DNA of 64,000 nucleotides from Isoetes taiwanensis. Its lineage: Eukaryota; Streptophyta; Lycopodiopsida; Isoetales; Isoetaceae. Under the pieces are notes generated by a model. The model was not told the origin of the DNA, did not search any database, and worked only from the letters and a program-made list of their open reading frames with translations. Where the stretch lies: positions 7,578,425 through 7,642,424 of the forward strand of contig JAJEKV010000062.1 of NCBI GenBank assembly GCA_021234155.1. Direction: 5' to 3'. Positions 1 through 12,850 of this stretch are shown here, piece by piece (position 1 is the stretch's first letter; each line of letters starts with the position of its first letter). The position numbers and the translations under genes were made by a program.

Positions 1-432
1 ATTTAGTAGCTACTTTTCTTAAGAGTAAATTTATTATAACTATGGGTTATTAATTAAGGTACTTTCCCTAATTACTTAAATATTTCATGACATTTCCTAT
101 TTCTTTTTGGCCAAATATTAGTCATTTCACGCCATTTTCTTTCAAGCTTTCTTTTGAGCGATTTCTCGTTCAATTTTCGCTTGAAAGGTGCAGTTCATGA
201 ACAACTTGAGCTCAAATTTACTAGAAGGTTTCTTTTGACTATATTATTTCTACCACTTAGACTATACGTAATCTAATTATGACCCTGCTAATGGGAAAAA
301 AATTTATCCCACATTTCGCCGTTCAAGACTGGAATTCTCATTCCATTCCTTAGCTAGGCCAGTTAGTCTACCTATTCAGGGATATGGTCAGTGCTAGCGC
401 TTGGTCAACCAAGAACATTGCTCTGATACCAT
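1..432 (-). mobile_element. Internal edge of LTR retrotransposon, with primer-binding site
   Basis: Positions 420-431 are the reverse complement of TGGTATCAGAGC, the usual plant primer-binding site complementary to initiator tRNA-Met. It lies one base from the LTR end at 433, so the element is on the minus strand and its internal region runs leftward out of the window. I see no gag-like open frame in 1-419, which could be an untranslated leader. The PBS match is seen directly. The assignment to an LTR element is established knowledge of PBS placement. Confidence 0.6.
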
Positions 433-3400
433 TGTGACGCTCCCTACAAAATATACGGCGCCCCGCCGTACACTCCGTAGGAAATCCCCCATCCGGTCCT
501 TCGACCGCACGGGCCCTCCGTCTATCCCGCACTCCAGGGTATCCCTAGTGCGGGAAGGGGACACGAAGGTGTCTTGCGCACCCTTCTCCTATGGGCTCCT
601 ATCACAGCGGAAGCATAAACAACGTCAGAACTAGCAATAACAATACATCATACTACCCGGAAGGGTAGCGCATCCACATATCCATAGGTACAACAGAGAT
701 AATTATGTGCCATAAAACATGAGAGCTCCTACCCAAGGCTCGGACTCATGGGGAGGTAGACTGACGGCTAGGCCTCAAGATAGAGCAGACCGAGTCATAA
801 CAATGGCGGGGCTGGCTATAGACAATGGCTAGGGTTGACCACTCCATCCGCCCCTCCTGTACATACTTTGCAGATGGGCTAGATTAGGCTCTGGCATGAC
901 TTTAGCCTTCCGGATATGCAATCCCATGGTATCACCCATCGGAATTGCTCCAGGTTGCATCTCCCTAGTCCGTCGAGGCAGGAAGGGTTGCATCTCCCCT
1001 TCCCAGGGTCTGGAGGTTCCACGGGTGGCTAAAGAATCGTGGCGACACACGATTCGTCCCCGACTTACCCCCCAAAACAAGAGCCAGGCCAACAGCTGCA
1101 ACCCTTGAGAGGCAGGGCAACACCATTGCCCCAGGGGGTGTCGGACCCATGCCCGGCCCACACGAAGTGACCGGCCATAAGCCTAGCCCACTATGGGGTC
1201 CCCAGTAGCCACGCTCAGTAGGGATCCTCCCTCCGTATCTCCTCTAGCCCCGTTATGTAGTGTTGAGTCACGTCATAGCCCCCTTAGCCCGGTGGGTTCC
1301 TATGCGCAGGCCGCATATAATAGGAACTAAAAGGGTCTAAACTAGGAGCATCACCAAGTAATGGCTACTAGGTCTCTACCCCCCTTCCCAATACAAGAGG
1401 AGCAAACATGATCAACCAACATCACATATCCACATACATAATACCAATGAGAATAACATCTAAACCTAATCATACTAGTAATGCTCCCCAGCGTTGCTGG
1501 GCATAAATTAGGAATCTGTGCGGACAAAAACCTATTCATTCTACCATTTTTTTATTCTCTCTTTTTTTTTTTTTTTTAATCCCCTTGTCCCTCCCTTTAC
1601 CTTCCCTTTCCCCTTCCCCTTTTTCCCTTTCTCTTTTTTTTCTGATGGGCTTTTTTCCTTTCTTTTTTATCTTTCCCCAGCTCTTTCTATTTTTCCCTTT
1701 GTTTTTTCCCTTCCTTTTCCTTTTCCTATTCTTTTTCTCTTTCCCGTTTCCCATGTATTTTTTTTCGTTCTCTTTTGCTCACATTTTTATGTGCCCTTTT
1801 TCTTCCTTTCCCCACCCTCTTCCTCTTGATCACGTGCCCTTTTTTCCATCTCTTTTCCCATTTCCCTCTCCCCTTTTCTTCGTGCCCTTTTTCAACTTTA
1901 CATTCTCTTTTTTGCTTCCCTTGTCCTTTCAACTTTACATTCCCTTTTCATCCTTTCCCCACCCTTTCGCTTTTCCCCGTGCCCTTTTTCCCTTTCGTTT
2001 CCCTTCCCGCTTCCTTTTTATTTTCCCTTTCCCTTTCTCTTTCGCTTTCCCTTTCCCTTTCCCTTTCCCTTTCCCTTTCCCTTTCCCTTTCCCTTTCCCT
2101 TTCCCTTTTCATATGCCTCTTTCTATTCCCTTTTCTCAACTTTTTTTATGTGCCTCTTTGCCATCTTTCCCCATCCTCCTCCCCCTTTTTGCCTTTCCAA
2201 TTTCTCCTTTCCTGTTTTTCTTGTTACTTTTCCCCTTCCCATGCTCTTTTTCCCCTTTACTCACCCTTTTCTTCCTCCCTTTTGTCCCATGCCCTTTTCC
2301 CCTTCCTCCTTTTCTGTTCCATCTTTTTCCTCACCCTTTTTCTAGATGCTCTTTTTGCTTCCCTTTTCCTCTTTCTTCACCCTTTCTCTCTTCCCGTTTT
2401 TTCCACGCCCTTTCCCTTTTAGCCTTTTCCTTGTGCCCTTTTTCCAGATTCTCTTTTGCCCCTTTCCTCCCTCTCTTTTCTTTTTTCTTTCCATTTCACT
2501 TTTCCCATGCGCTTTGTTTGTCCCCTTCTTCCCACCTTTTCTTATTTTCCCTTAACCTTTTCTCCTTTTCCCACCTTACTTTCTTACCCTTTTCCCGGTG
2601 CCCTTTTACCTCTCATTTTCTGTCCCCTTTTCTATTTCCTTTCCTTTTCCCATCTTTCCTTTTTCATCCTTTCTAATTCCTTTTTCGTCTTCCTAGTTTT
2701 TATTTTTTTTTTCCTTTACTTCTTTTCACTTCATTTCTTTGTCACTTTTACCCTTTTTACCTTTTTCCTTCTTTCCTTCTTTTTTTCCTTTTCCCTCTCT
2801 CCTTTTCTTTTTTTCCTTTTCCATTTTTTTTTCTTGTTTTTGTTTCCCTTTATCTTTATTTCCCTCTTCCCTTTTTCCCTTCCCCTTTTCCTTTTTCCTT
2901 TTCCCATTTCTCTTTTTGACTATCGAATTGAGTGAATTATGGCCATCGGTCATTTTATCTTCCATTTTTCCCTTTTCTCCTTCTCTTTTTGTTTTCCCCT
3001 TCCTTACCCTTTTTTGTTCCTATTCCTTCTTCCCCTTTTTTGTTTTTTATTTTTCCTTTTCCATTTTTTATTTTTTTCATATTCTTATTTCTCCTTTTCC
3101 CTTTTCCTTTTTTCCTTTTGTCCTTTCTCTCTCACTTTTCCTTTTCCTTCTCTCCTTTTCCCTTCCCCTTTTCCTTTTTCCCTTTTCCCTTTCATCATTT
3201 GACTGTCGGATTGAGTGAATCATATTGGAGCCATGGTCAAGATGAAACTTTAGTTGAAGGCACGCACACATCATCTCCACCGTTGGTCAATCAAATCCTT
3301 GATCGTCCGATCTAGGGCTCCATTGAAGACTAATAGAATAGATGTATCTAACTTACAGTTAGGGTTCATTGATTAGGATTTAAGATCGAGACTGAGGGTT

Positions 3401-3935
3401 CTAGGAAGGCTTTACTAGAGACACGAAATGCTAACTCATCTGGAGTCCTAACTTCCAGATGATCTGCAAAGAAATCTATGCCGAAATACCTGCTCCCGAA
3501 GAACTCCCTCCTGCTCCCGACGTCTCCATGGTCTTCGAGGTGTTCGAGGTAGCTCCCATTCCTACTGATGCGTTCACGCTCTGGGGGATGCTATGCTATG
3601 CTGTGCCACAGTAGACGGTTCTCGAAACGGAGTTTCGAGCGCGAAGAAGGTTCCCAGACTGTTGGAGTCAGAAAAGAGGCCTAGGGTTAGGGTTTAGGCC
3701 TTTATAGGTTAGGGTTTACATGTTATGCCACATGGCTCCAATAGGGTGGTTCCGTGTGGCGGGTGCCCAATAGATTAAGGCCACGTCGAAAATGGTCTTA
3801 ACCTAAGGTTGCTAAGTTATATGAATAACTTAGCCATGCACCCTATGCCACTAATCTATGGTATACAAGGCTACGAAGGTAGACTTGTATAGTGACAGAC
3901 CCAGAAATATACGTATATTTCCCTGGAACGTCACA
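433..3935 (-). repeat. Probable 5' LTR, about 3.5 kb
   Basis: The segment opens with TGTGACG at 433, next to the PBS, and the matching inverted end CGTCACA closes at 3935. Plant Ty3/gypsy LTRs commonly have such TG...CA ends. Most of the length comes from a polypyrimidine block (1540-3200). The outer end was chosen by the inverted terminus only. The second LTR lies outside the window, so the length is an inference. Positions 400-1500 are moderately GC-rich and hold only short frames that look accidental. At 2923 and 3199 the motif ATTGAGTGAA is repeated, suggesting a roughly 276-bp duplication inside the LTR. Confidence 0.5.
1540..3200. repeat. Polypyrimidine/polypurine low-complexity tract
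   Basis: About 1.65 kb is almost pure C+T on the plus strand, with very few purines. It includes a run of about eleven CCCTTT hexamers at 2043-2107. Long frames across it encode only Phe, Pro, Leu and Ser on the plus strand, or Lys, Arg, Glu and Gly on the minus strand. These follow from composition and are not genes. Such strand-asymmetric mirror-like DNA can form triplex (H-DNA) structures. That is general knowledge, not something shown here. Confidence 0.9.
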
Positions 3936-6900
3936 GTAAAGGTTTTGTATTTATATGCATTCATTTATTTTATACTTGATCTCTTGCTAATTTAGAGTTA
4001 GTTTTGAACTTTGAAGACCACCTATCCTTCTTATGTAATGCAGTGTCCGTGTTCTCCCTTATTTTCTTCCTTGAAAATTTAAAACATGACACGCGTGCAC
4101 TCATTGATTGTAGGGCATTAATGTGTGTTCAGACACATTTATGAGCATTTATGGCGGATAAAAAACAAGGTCTGAAGGCGTGCTCCTGTTCTTCCTCCGC
4201 AAGCAAGTTCTGGCCTCGGATTTCTTCATGTGAAAACAACCGGCATTTTAATCTCATTTGCCTAAATAATACGTAGCGCCAGATCTTTTTCCCAATCCTC
4301 CTCCTAGGCCCATCATATCTTCTTTCTTGATTTTAGAAAAATACCCAAACTTCCTGTGCACTTCTAATATTTCAAATCCCTATTCTAAGAACCCAAATCC
4401 GATTTCTATTACTAAACTAATCACAATGTGCAAGAAACAAGCAAGAAACAGGCAGAAAAGTATGACCAAGAAGCGAAGAACAAGGGAAACAAAGTGATTC
4501 TGTGCTCGGATTGTGGAAAAAAACTTCGAGATGACAGATTTGACCCAAAAAGATGAAACCCAAGAAAGAAATTGTTAGCTGGAGAGGAAGTAAGACATCC
4601 AAACACGCTGAGGAGTACCCACAGAGCCCAAAACATTTATTCTTGGTTCAACTCATGGTGAAGATCTAAAGGACCAAGAACCGACAAAAAAAAAGCCCAG
4701 AAACAGGCTTTGAGCTTAAAAGACAGCTAAATCCAGTGGGTGCCACGAGAAAAAAGCTAGAGCAGTTGGGGGTAGCATTCAAATTGTAGTGCCGCAAAGG
4801 ATTTGAAAGACGATATTGAAGGAGCGCCGGATTTGTGGAAAGAGAGTGGCCAATCGAGCTCTCTTGGCCCACAAATAGGGAGCTACTTAACTCCTTTTGA
4901 TCCGCTGCTTGGGGTCCGGCCTCCATGTATGCATCAGTTTGTATGTCATGTATGCATCCTCATGTCCTTCTATTTATTATTATTTTTTAATGGAAAGCCT
5001 AATGTCCCTACTTCGTCCATTATGCCTCGTAAGGGGCACGTTATTGCCGTTTTCTAGGCAAATGTTATCCAACAAAAATTTCAGCCTAAAACTAGTTTTT
5101 TTTTTTCTTTTCCCTCGACATAATTATTGATGTCGCACAATGGATTGCTCCATTCACAATCAATAGTCCACGCAATTATCTGGATGTTTTGTAAAGCCTC
5201 TATATAGATAGCTGCCAGAAGTGGAGTAAGGCCAATGCAAGAAAAGGGGTCACAGGGTCTCTGAATAACTTATCAAGGCCCGCTAAAAATAGGATAGAAA
5301 AGAATAGATTTTTTAATGTCCAACAATGTTTATCAAGCAAACTAAACAACATAGGTCCCTTGAAGAGGGTATGCTTTGCCCTTGGTAGAGAGCTCTCCAA
5401 TACTCGTTGCACCCCAATACTTGTTACATCCCAGCGCTCAAATCATCGAATATTCCATGAGGTATGCCATTTTCCACGTTATCCTATGGTTTCACGCCTA
5501 TTGTTTAGAGTCAATGATGTAGTCAATAAGAATACATAGAATGAATTAAATGATACCACAATTTGAATCAGGGAACCGATGAGAAGAGTGTCCTATATCC
5601 GCGCGATTCAGAAACAATAAATTGTGACATGTATGAAGTGCACAACAACTCAGAAGATTACTTCTAATTACAAATTCCCACACAACTTCATGTTGCATGA
5701 ACAGGCTATTACAGATCTGCCATTACTTGAAGAACCTGTCATGTACCATAACAAATAGAAGGGCGAGAGAGAAGCCACCTTATCTGTGACATAGTGCAGC
5801 CATAACAGCAGAGAACGAAGCATGGGTCCAATTAATAAACATCAATAGTATTTATTACATTGTTATTCCTTTTCATTATGTATCATTTTCATGCCTTTTT
5901 CTTTGAAATGTTCAAGGCCGCCGCGATAAATTTCTTGTAAATGTAATTTTGCTTATTTACTGCCACTAGTATTGGAGCCAATAAGTTGTAGAACTTGGTT
6001 TGTAGTCCAATCTTCTACTTGTAATTTTGCCATGTAATAAATGGATATTACACTTCAATCCATGTTTCTAGTGTGAACGTCTAGAGTCACATTTAACATA
6101 AGGTGGTTGGTAGGACCCAACCAAACAATGTTAGTATGGTGTGTGCGTCATATGTCAATCAAATGCTGCTAATATGACATGACATAAATATTTCTTCTCC
6201 TCCTTATGAAGTCCAAATTAACTGTCAAAAGACATGGCCGACAATGGTAGAGGTACCTTGGGTTGTGCATCTATGGTCTTCGAGTATTTATTATTGCTAC
6301 GTGACCAACCGTATGCCAAAAAAATTTTCTACTTTGACTCTAAGCTTGTAGCTTTTATGCATTGCCAAATTTGTGGTTTGCAATCTTAAATTCTATGTCT
6401 TGCGTCCTACACTATAAAATAGCACCTAATTCAAATCCTATCGTATCCCTTCCTTTGCCTTACAATGTGGGCTGCCCTTTAATATCTTCTTTTTAAGTTG
6501 GCTCTCTAGGTTCCATGTGTTTAGACGTACGTCCGCTTCCATTGACATGTTTTTCTCACTGTGGTTTCCTCTATTTTATCTTTATTTGTTAAAACTACTA
6601 CTATTTGTTGTAGACCTTTTCCATCTACTTTACCATCTTTCTAGTTGTCTCTTTCACCTTTGCCCCAAGCCTGCCCTACTGCTAATTTGTAGTAACCACC
6701 CATTCAATGCCTTTAGAGGTACGGTCTAGGCTTTCAGGTATATGGTCATTTAGACATCTAACCATAGAACCCCTAAATTATTATGATACATATTCATCTA
6801 AGACTAGTCTAGATTGGTACCAAACATATAATAAATTCATCTAGATGAATACCTTCCTTCCTTTCTTCCTTTTAGAACACAGATACTCCATATTCATGAA

Positions 6901-8880
6901 CTCACAAATACCTTTTAGAATTGAGATACCATGATGGGAATCAATAAATGCACAAATAAAAAACCCATTAGTTCAAATCAAGTTATTTTTCTTGTTAAAA
7001 AAAAAAAAAATCAATCCATGTTGTTCATGATCGCCATAGAGCAAGACTTCATATGATCCATGTTATGATTGGTAAAATGAAATCCCAATGGACAAAGAGG
7101 GTGAGGATATGCAATTGTAAAATTCCATGAAATACAAATATGAACGCTTGACGAGTAGTTTGAACATCCCTTTCAAACTAAAAAGACAAATGTGCAATGA
7201 AGCAAAGTCTATTCAAAGTTAGGCAAAATCAAAAAGTAAGAAAGGCCAACTCCAAAAAAGTGTGGTATGAGGAAGGTACCTAAAAATTTGGCACCATTGT
7301 AGATGGCGCGTACATGTTATTCTTGTCCTTAATAACCTTTTACTACAAAATTTGTCACCTTGTGTAAGTGGTGTTTTTAATCTTGTCTGGGCTTCTGAAT
7401 CCATGATTGGCCTGGCTTGCGTATTTGCCACTGTAGTTTAAGAAGCTCCGGATCTTATATAAAAGAGAGTTCATATATAGTGGATTTTACACATAACCTC
7501 TACTTATGTGCATAGTTTTTTGATGGCATTCAAACATTTCAGTCAAAAATTTTGGTTTGAACTGGAATTTAAGGAGTTTAACCCCCTTTTTTAAACCCTG
7601 ATCTTGTCTCCTCCAAGAAACCTAGAGCCTTTTTCTTTTGGTGGTATTTAACTTATAAATAATACACAAATATTCCAATCTTACATGGGATACATTTGCG
7701 CCAAGGTGAGTGGAACATAATCATGTCGAGAATATATCTATGCACTTGTTACTTTCAACATTAAAATAATTGTGGGATCAATAAAGTCGAGGCATGTCAA
7801 CTTATCAATGTTTCCAACATTTGCCTTGAGCATGACTAGAGCATTACGAACACTGTCGTTTGGACGTTGCTAATGCCGTTTGAAGGTGGTTAACTAGAAC
7901 GTTGGAGCAAGAATGTAATCGTTTCTTGCTTTAATTCTGCAAAACATCTCGAACTTGACAGTAAAAATATTTTAATGAAGACTTGCCGTTAAGATCTCGG
8001 ATATATCGTTACACGCAAGAGGGACAGATCATAAGCCTTAAAGGTGCAGGCACGATAGAAAAGAGCTGTTGTGTGAAGCATAACATCTGAAAGGAAGATA
8101 TGATAGAGAACAATATTTATCACTTGTTTAGTGGCACGTATAATGTGTTTGCTTTATGTGTAATCATTGTCTTCATCGTCTTTGTCGTCGTCATCGTCAT
8201 AATCTGCATATCACGTCTGAGCCACCACCTTGAGACATTTTGGGGGATCCCGCAATCGACATCACGTTAGCGTATGCGGCATGGAACGTAGGCGAAGCGT
8301 GCAAAGCAAGGAGGAAAGAAGAAGACAATGGAGGAGATTATGGTGATAAAGATGATGGGAGCAAGGGAGACACTACAGTAGTAGCTTGGTGGATGAAGAA
8401 AAGAAGATATGAGCAGATGTGCAGATGAGGGTGTAGAGAAGAAAATGAGGGAGAATATGATGGTTTGAGGAAAATGTGGCCATGGGGGGGACCAAGAGGA
8501 GATAAAAAGGATGGGCCGTGTAGAATGTGGCCATAGGGGGGCCAAGAAGAAGATATATAAACATGAGCAATGGGCCAAGAAATAATGGCCAATGGGGGGG
8601 GTGGGCATTGCCAATACCCAACGTTAATGAATGAGTCCAACAACGGCTACAAAGGGACCCTCTAACAACAATAATTAATAAACAACAATAATCTACGCAG
8701 AAGCCGCCAATCAACACTCGGTCAAAGTTAAAACCCAAATTTACTACAAAATCCCGTTAATAAACACCGGCATTCATAAATTCAACTTGGAAAGGCGCCA
8801 CGTAAGTACCGGAACGTTACACTGGCGCGTTTAATCTGCCGGGTAATTATCCCGGGAACATTTCCCGGCGTATGGGCCAA
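3936..8880. other. Intergenic AT-rich DNA
   Basis: No convincing gene is visible in nearly 5 kb. Short frames at 4803-5057 and 6517-6729 lack family motifs. A possible old LINE tail lies at 5200-5412 and is listed separately. Positions 8160-8200 hold a short GTC/ATC triplet-like run. Positions 8460-8600 hold several G runs of six to eight bases. The stretch 8700-8880 becomes less AT-rich and may include the upstream region of the gene at 9685. Confidence 0.6.
5200..5412 (-). mobile_element. Possible LINE 3'-tail remnant
   Basis: On the minus strand a short frame ends in a phrase like DKHCWTLKNLFFSILF, followed by degraded TATTC-type pentamers near 5285-5310. The layout resembles the 3' end at 22909-22990, where a LINE-like reading frame runs through GTGGACGATAAAA into (TATTC)n. 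The match is short and decayed, so this is a low-confidence call. Confidence 0.3.
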
Positions 8881-9684
8881 TTATTGGCGTATATTGTACG
8901 GGTATAGAGATAGGAAAATACCCGTTGGATGTGTACGAAGGGGTACAAATACGCGTATGGGTGGATCTGGACACCGGATATACGCCGGTGCAGAGCTCCT
9001 GGAGTCTCGGCTATGGCAGAAGAGAGAGGAGATAGAGACAGGGGGGCGGAGGTAAGGGCGACTGCCTGAGCCTTCGCCGCCCATTTTCACCTCTACGATT
9101 CATATTAGACCTGCTTCATTCATTGAGGGGAGTGCGCTTCCGTTTCCTTGTAGTTTTTTTGCCTCAAAAATCGCCTTGTTTTGCCCCTACAACGGCTGGC
9201 ACCAGTCTGTAGCTTTGTCACTCCGATCTGGTCCGTCTTGGCTCCACCGGTGTCCTTAGCCTTGTTCCCCTTGCTAGATCTGTTGCCGATCCTTGCCCAA
9301 TTTATACTACGTTTTTAGTTTTGATTCCAGTTTGTTGGCTTGATTGTGGCTTTGTAGTTTATGGTAGCTGATTTGATGTGGGCTTCTAGCTTTTACTCAT
9401 CTTTTGTTGATTGGGTTTTTGTATCTACCTTCTGTTCTGCAATTAGTACCTAATCTGGTCGCTTTCTATATACATACTTGAAATCCTTGATCCGGTTGCT
9501 GGGTTTGCTAAGATATTTGATAATTGCTGGGTTTGAGTAAGATAGAATAGCCGGATAGCAATTGAGATTGCAAGACGGAGTGGATGTTTCAGCTAAAGAT
9601 TAAGTTATTGAGTTCCGTGCTGTGCGTTTGGATTCCTATGGTACCTGGTTGAGTTTAAGGTTTTATACAAGACAAAGAATCGCA

Positions 9685-11509
9685 ATGTCGCAAGCTTTTG
9701 AAAGATTAGAAGGGGATACAACCTTCGAAAAGGAAATCAAGAAAGGTTCTGCGCAGCATTGTGGTGAAGAATATAAACATGATGATAAGCATTGTATAGA
9801 AAAAGAAAAAGAAAAACAGAAACACGAATGTGAAGAAGAAGAAGCAGGGTTGTGGGTATTGGAAGAGCTAGATCGAGCATGGTTCTGCGATAATGTGGTC
9901 CGATGGCCGTTCTGGACATGGATACGGACCGTAGTAACTCCTTTGCCTCCTAAAACGGAGGCAAAACCAAACGGGCCTTCTTCAATTCCCGAATTTGAGA
10001 GCATTGAAATGGGCATGCTTCGTCCCCTTAACATTGATGGGCTTGCTCGTAGTACAGGTGATCTTCCTAGGGCCCGATTGAAGAGGTTGCCCAGAAGGCA
10101 ACTGCTTTCTGGCATTGTTGCAGCACAAAAACTGTTTAAGGAGGAAAAGAAGCCGCTTCTGGCTAACTCTCAGCATGAAGACAAGGAAAATATGTATAAA
10201 CCAGCAACCACGACAACTATGGCGGACCCTGCTGTATTGGAGGATTCTTCTATTGTGAACAAGGTAAGATTTGAACACTCGGCTTAGAATTTAATCTTGC
10301 TTTTGTTTATTCTGTTCTTATTCACATGTGTATCTCATAATATTGCATGTGTGCTGGATTTTCCTGCTATGCTTAGAATTTCTATATCAATTGGCTCATT
10401 CTGATTAAGAAATTTGGTCCCCCTTACCTGAAGAGCATTACCATCAGGAGTCTGTCTTGCACATTAGAACTGGTCTGTTATGTCATAATTTAATCTGTAA
10501 GTTACGATTTTGTCAAGTATCTACCTTTAACATGAGCTGTTTCAGAAGAGCAGCTAAGCTAAACGAGTATGCCTAGCGTTTCTAAAATGAGCCAGTTCAA
10601 ACAGCTTGAGTCAGAAAATTCTTGGCCAGTGCTATTAGCTGCTAAATTGCTTGGTGCATTACATACATTATTGTATCTTGGTTACGCATTTAATCTGATC
10701 TAACCATTTCTGACAGAAGGCTTCTTCTATTCAACCTGATTGAATATCTACTGCCTCAGAAACCTCCTTTAGTGATCTCATTGTAGTGATTCTTATTATT
10801 TTCTTCAAGTCCTCATATCTTCAACTCTGTCATGATAAATGAACGAACATTTAGTCAACTAGTAAACTAGTAATAATCAGGTAGAAGTAACGCATAGGTT
10901 TCCCAAAGGAGTAGTATTAAAAGTGAAGTGTTGACCATGCGATTTCAATATATTGAGTTCTTTGGCTTAGCATGTCACCTCTTTATGATGTTTAACTGTA
11001 AAATGTCTTTCAGGGTCTAATTAGGTTCTGTTATTGGGGAGTGTACTAATTTTAGCTCGTTTGGATGACAGTTAAACAACGGTCAGAAGCTTGCAACTAT
11101 CCATTCAGGCAGGCAATTGAAGGCGTCAGAATCTCATGATAATCTGTTAGAACAATCTACCAGACGCCGGCGGCGGGATCGAAGAAAGCATGCTAAAAGC
11201 TTAACAAATCTTGAGATTGATGAATTGCGTGGCTTCAATGACCTTGGCTTCAAGTTGAATGGGGATGATGTTACTCCATGTGTCATTAGTATGTTTCCCG
11301 CAAGCAAAACTATGGAGGCAAAAGGAATATCAGTACTTACACCAACAAGGGAAAGGGTTTATCCATCACATCCTTGGTCTATAAGAAGGCCGGATTCGCC
11401 TCTGTTAAATCTGCGAATCCCTGATCCAAACGAGGAGGGTGTCGATATGAAAGCTCACTTGAGATTCTGGGCACGTACAGTGGCGTCTACGATTCGTCAA
11501 GAATGCTGA
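9685..11509 (+). CDS. DUF1685 family plant protein (two exons)
   Basis: Exon 1 is 9685-10263 and exon 2 is 11072-11509, giving about 338 residues. The intron starts GTAAG at 10264 and ends GACAG at 11071, in phase 0. A second in-frame acceptor 15 bp downstream (GGTCAG) would remove five residues. The start is the first ATG in the frame (MSQAFERLEG). Residues 37-53 are Lys/Glu-rich, and 55-77 hold a Trp-rich stretch. Residues 224-232 form a basic cluster (RRRRRDRRK). Residues 236-253 (SLTNLEIDELRGFNDLGF) match the DUF1685 signature. The C-terminus (FWARTVASTIRQEC) matches that family's usual ending. The function of the family is not established. The frame has no lesions, so the gene looks intact. 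The 5' region (about 8900-9684) may contain a leader intron. I cannot fix the transcription start. Confidence 0.8.
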
Positions 11510-12388
11510 TTGTGGCATACTGTGGCATCTACTAATTGTCAAGAACTGGTTCTGGAGATATTTCCTTCATTGTTACTGCAAGTATGGAGGCCAAAGTGCT
11601 TCGGGCCTCTGGCAAAGATTTTTGGTGTATCTATAGTTCCAATGTGCAGCTGAGAAGACTTGCACCTGCTATCCATGTACATAGGGATTGCTAGAGCAAC
11701 ATTGTACTATTTGTTCGACTCATTGAGCAGGTGGAAGTTTGCAGATCTGAGACTTGGAAGTTGGACATATGTGGAGTAACATTACTGAAGCATAATTTTT
11801 GTAGCCTGCTGATATTTTAGGACAGAGAAGATTGTAAGATGAATGAGCATATGTTCTGTAGCTGCTCCTATCGAAGCATATGTTTTGGCTGGTGCCCTTG
11901 CTGCAGCGAAAACTGTACTCTTATTCATTATCTGACATGATGATTTACTAATGCTAGTGTGTAATGGTAGAATTCATGACTTTACAATGCTCCTATCGTA
12001 AGAAAGGAGTAATAGTCAGTTGTATATGCTTCCTGCATGTTTGTAATAAAAGCAGTTATAAGTTTTATGAGAAGTCAGAAGCCTGCGCCTCTATATTGTT
12101 TATATTTAATCATTTTCATCTCCATCTCATGTGTTCAATTCAGTGGCAAAGATGCTATGTAATCTTTGATATAAATTACAGTACAAATTAAAAACACTAT
12201 TCAAAGGAAAGGTCCAAATATTAAAGACCTTAACATAAATGCGCATGAGAGGGTTGACCCATGTAGCCATGTTTGATTGCTGTGCTAGGCAAGGAAATTA
12301 TTGAATGAATTTGTCATGTACATTTAAGGAAAGGACTTTGCCTTTGGTAAAGCTCCGAGAGGACGGTTATTTATCATGCAAAAAATAA
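11510..12388 (+). other. 3' flank of DUF1685 gene with possible poly(A) signal
   Basis: No frame of note is present. AATAAA occurs at 12045-12050 in a T-rich context, about 540 bp after the stop codon. It could be a polyadenylation signal, although nearer weak variants cannot be excluded. The transposon target duplication begins at 12390. Confidence 0.4.
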
Positions 12389-12389
12389 C

Positions 12390-12399
12390 GGACGAGGAC
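12390..12399. repeat. Target-site duplication, left (GGACGAGGAC)
   Basis: The same ten bases recur at 21410-21419, immediately outside the right terminal inverted repeat. One further flanking base also matches. A perfect 9-11 bp duplication is typical of Mutator-like elements. Confidence 0.75.
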
Positions 12400-12419
12400 C
12401 GAGGTCTTTTTTGGCTCCC

Positions 12420-12850
12420 CAAATCGTGGTCCCCATGGCGAAATCGCTTTTGCGATTTTGGGCCGAAAAAAATCTAAAGCGATTTTCCTACTGAAAAGGC
12501 CACGAAAATCATCATAAGGGAAAAAAAAAAGGTGAAATCGCTTAAGCGATTTTAATTTGTAAGCGTCTCGCTGACCCCCGCCCGGCCTGCTGGGCCGAGG
12601 GCCCGTGGCTCGACCACGGGTCGACGAGGCCGGCCCGGCGAAACGATTAAAATCGATTTTGACGGCCTTCACCGGCGGCCGAGAAAAAAATCGCTTAAGC
12701 GATTTTCAAAATCGCTTTAGCGATTTTCAGGTTTTAGAATCGCTCATATTTGAGGTTTCAGGTTGAAGCGATTTTCAGGTTTCAGAATCGCTCATATTTG
12801 AGGTTTTCCAGTTTCCAGGCTTAAGCGATTTTCACGTTTCCATAAGGTAT
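12420..12850. repeat. Left subterminal palindrome cluster
   Basis: AATCGCTTAAGCGATT and close variants occur near 12440, 12536, 12690 and 12710. Further AATCGC or GCGATT half-sites lie at 12740-12830. A GC-rich hairpin (CCCGTGG/CCACGGG) sits near 12600. Clusters of subterminal repeats are often transposase-binding sites in plant DNA transposons. That role is inferred here. Confidence 0.8.

Noticed and set aside
1585-2676. 363-residue ORF
   Set aside because: It encodes only Phe, Pro, Leu and Ser because the DNA is a polypyrimidine tract. Overlapping frames are open for the same reason. It is not a gene.
4417-5130. Possible small genes
   Set aside because: The frames are short, overlap on both strands and show no motif. 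A phrase such as DLWKESGQSS was not enough to name a family.
8267-8738. Overlapping minus-strand ORFs of 100-121 residues
   Set aside because: These are three overlapping frames in a sequence with G runs. They have no domain and a biased composition.
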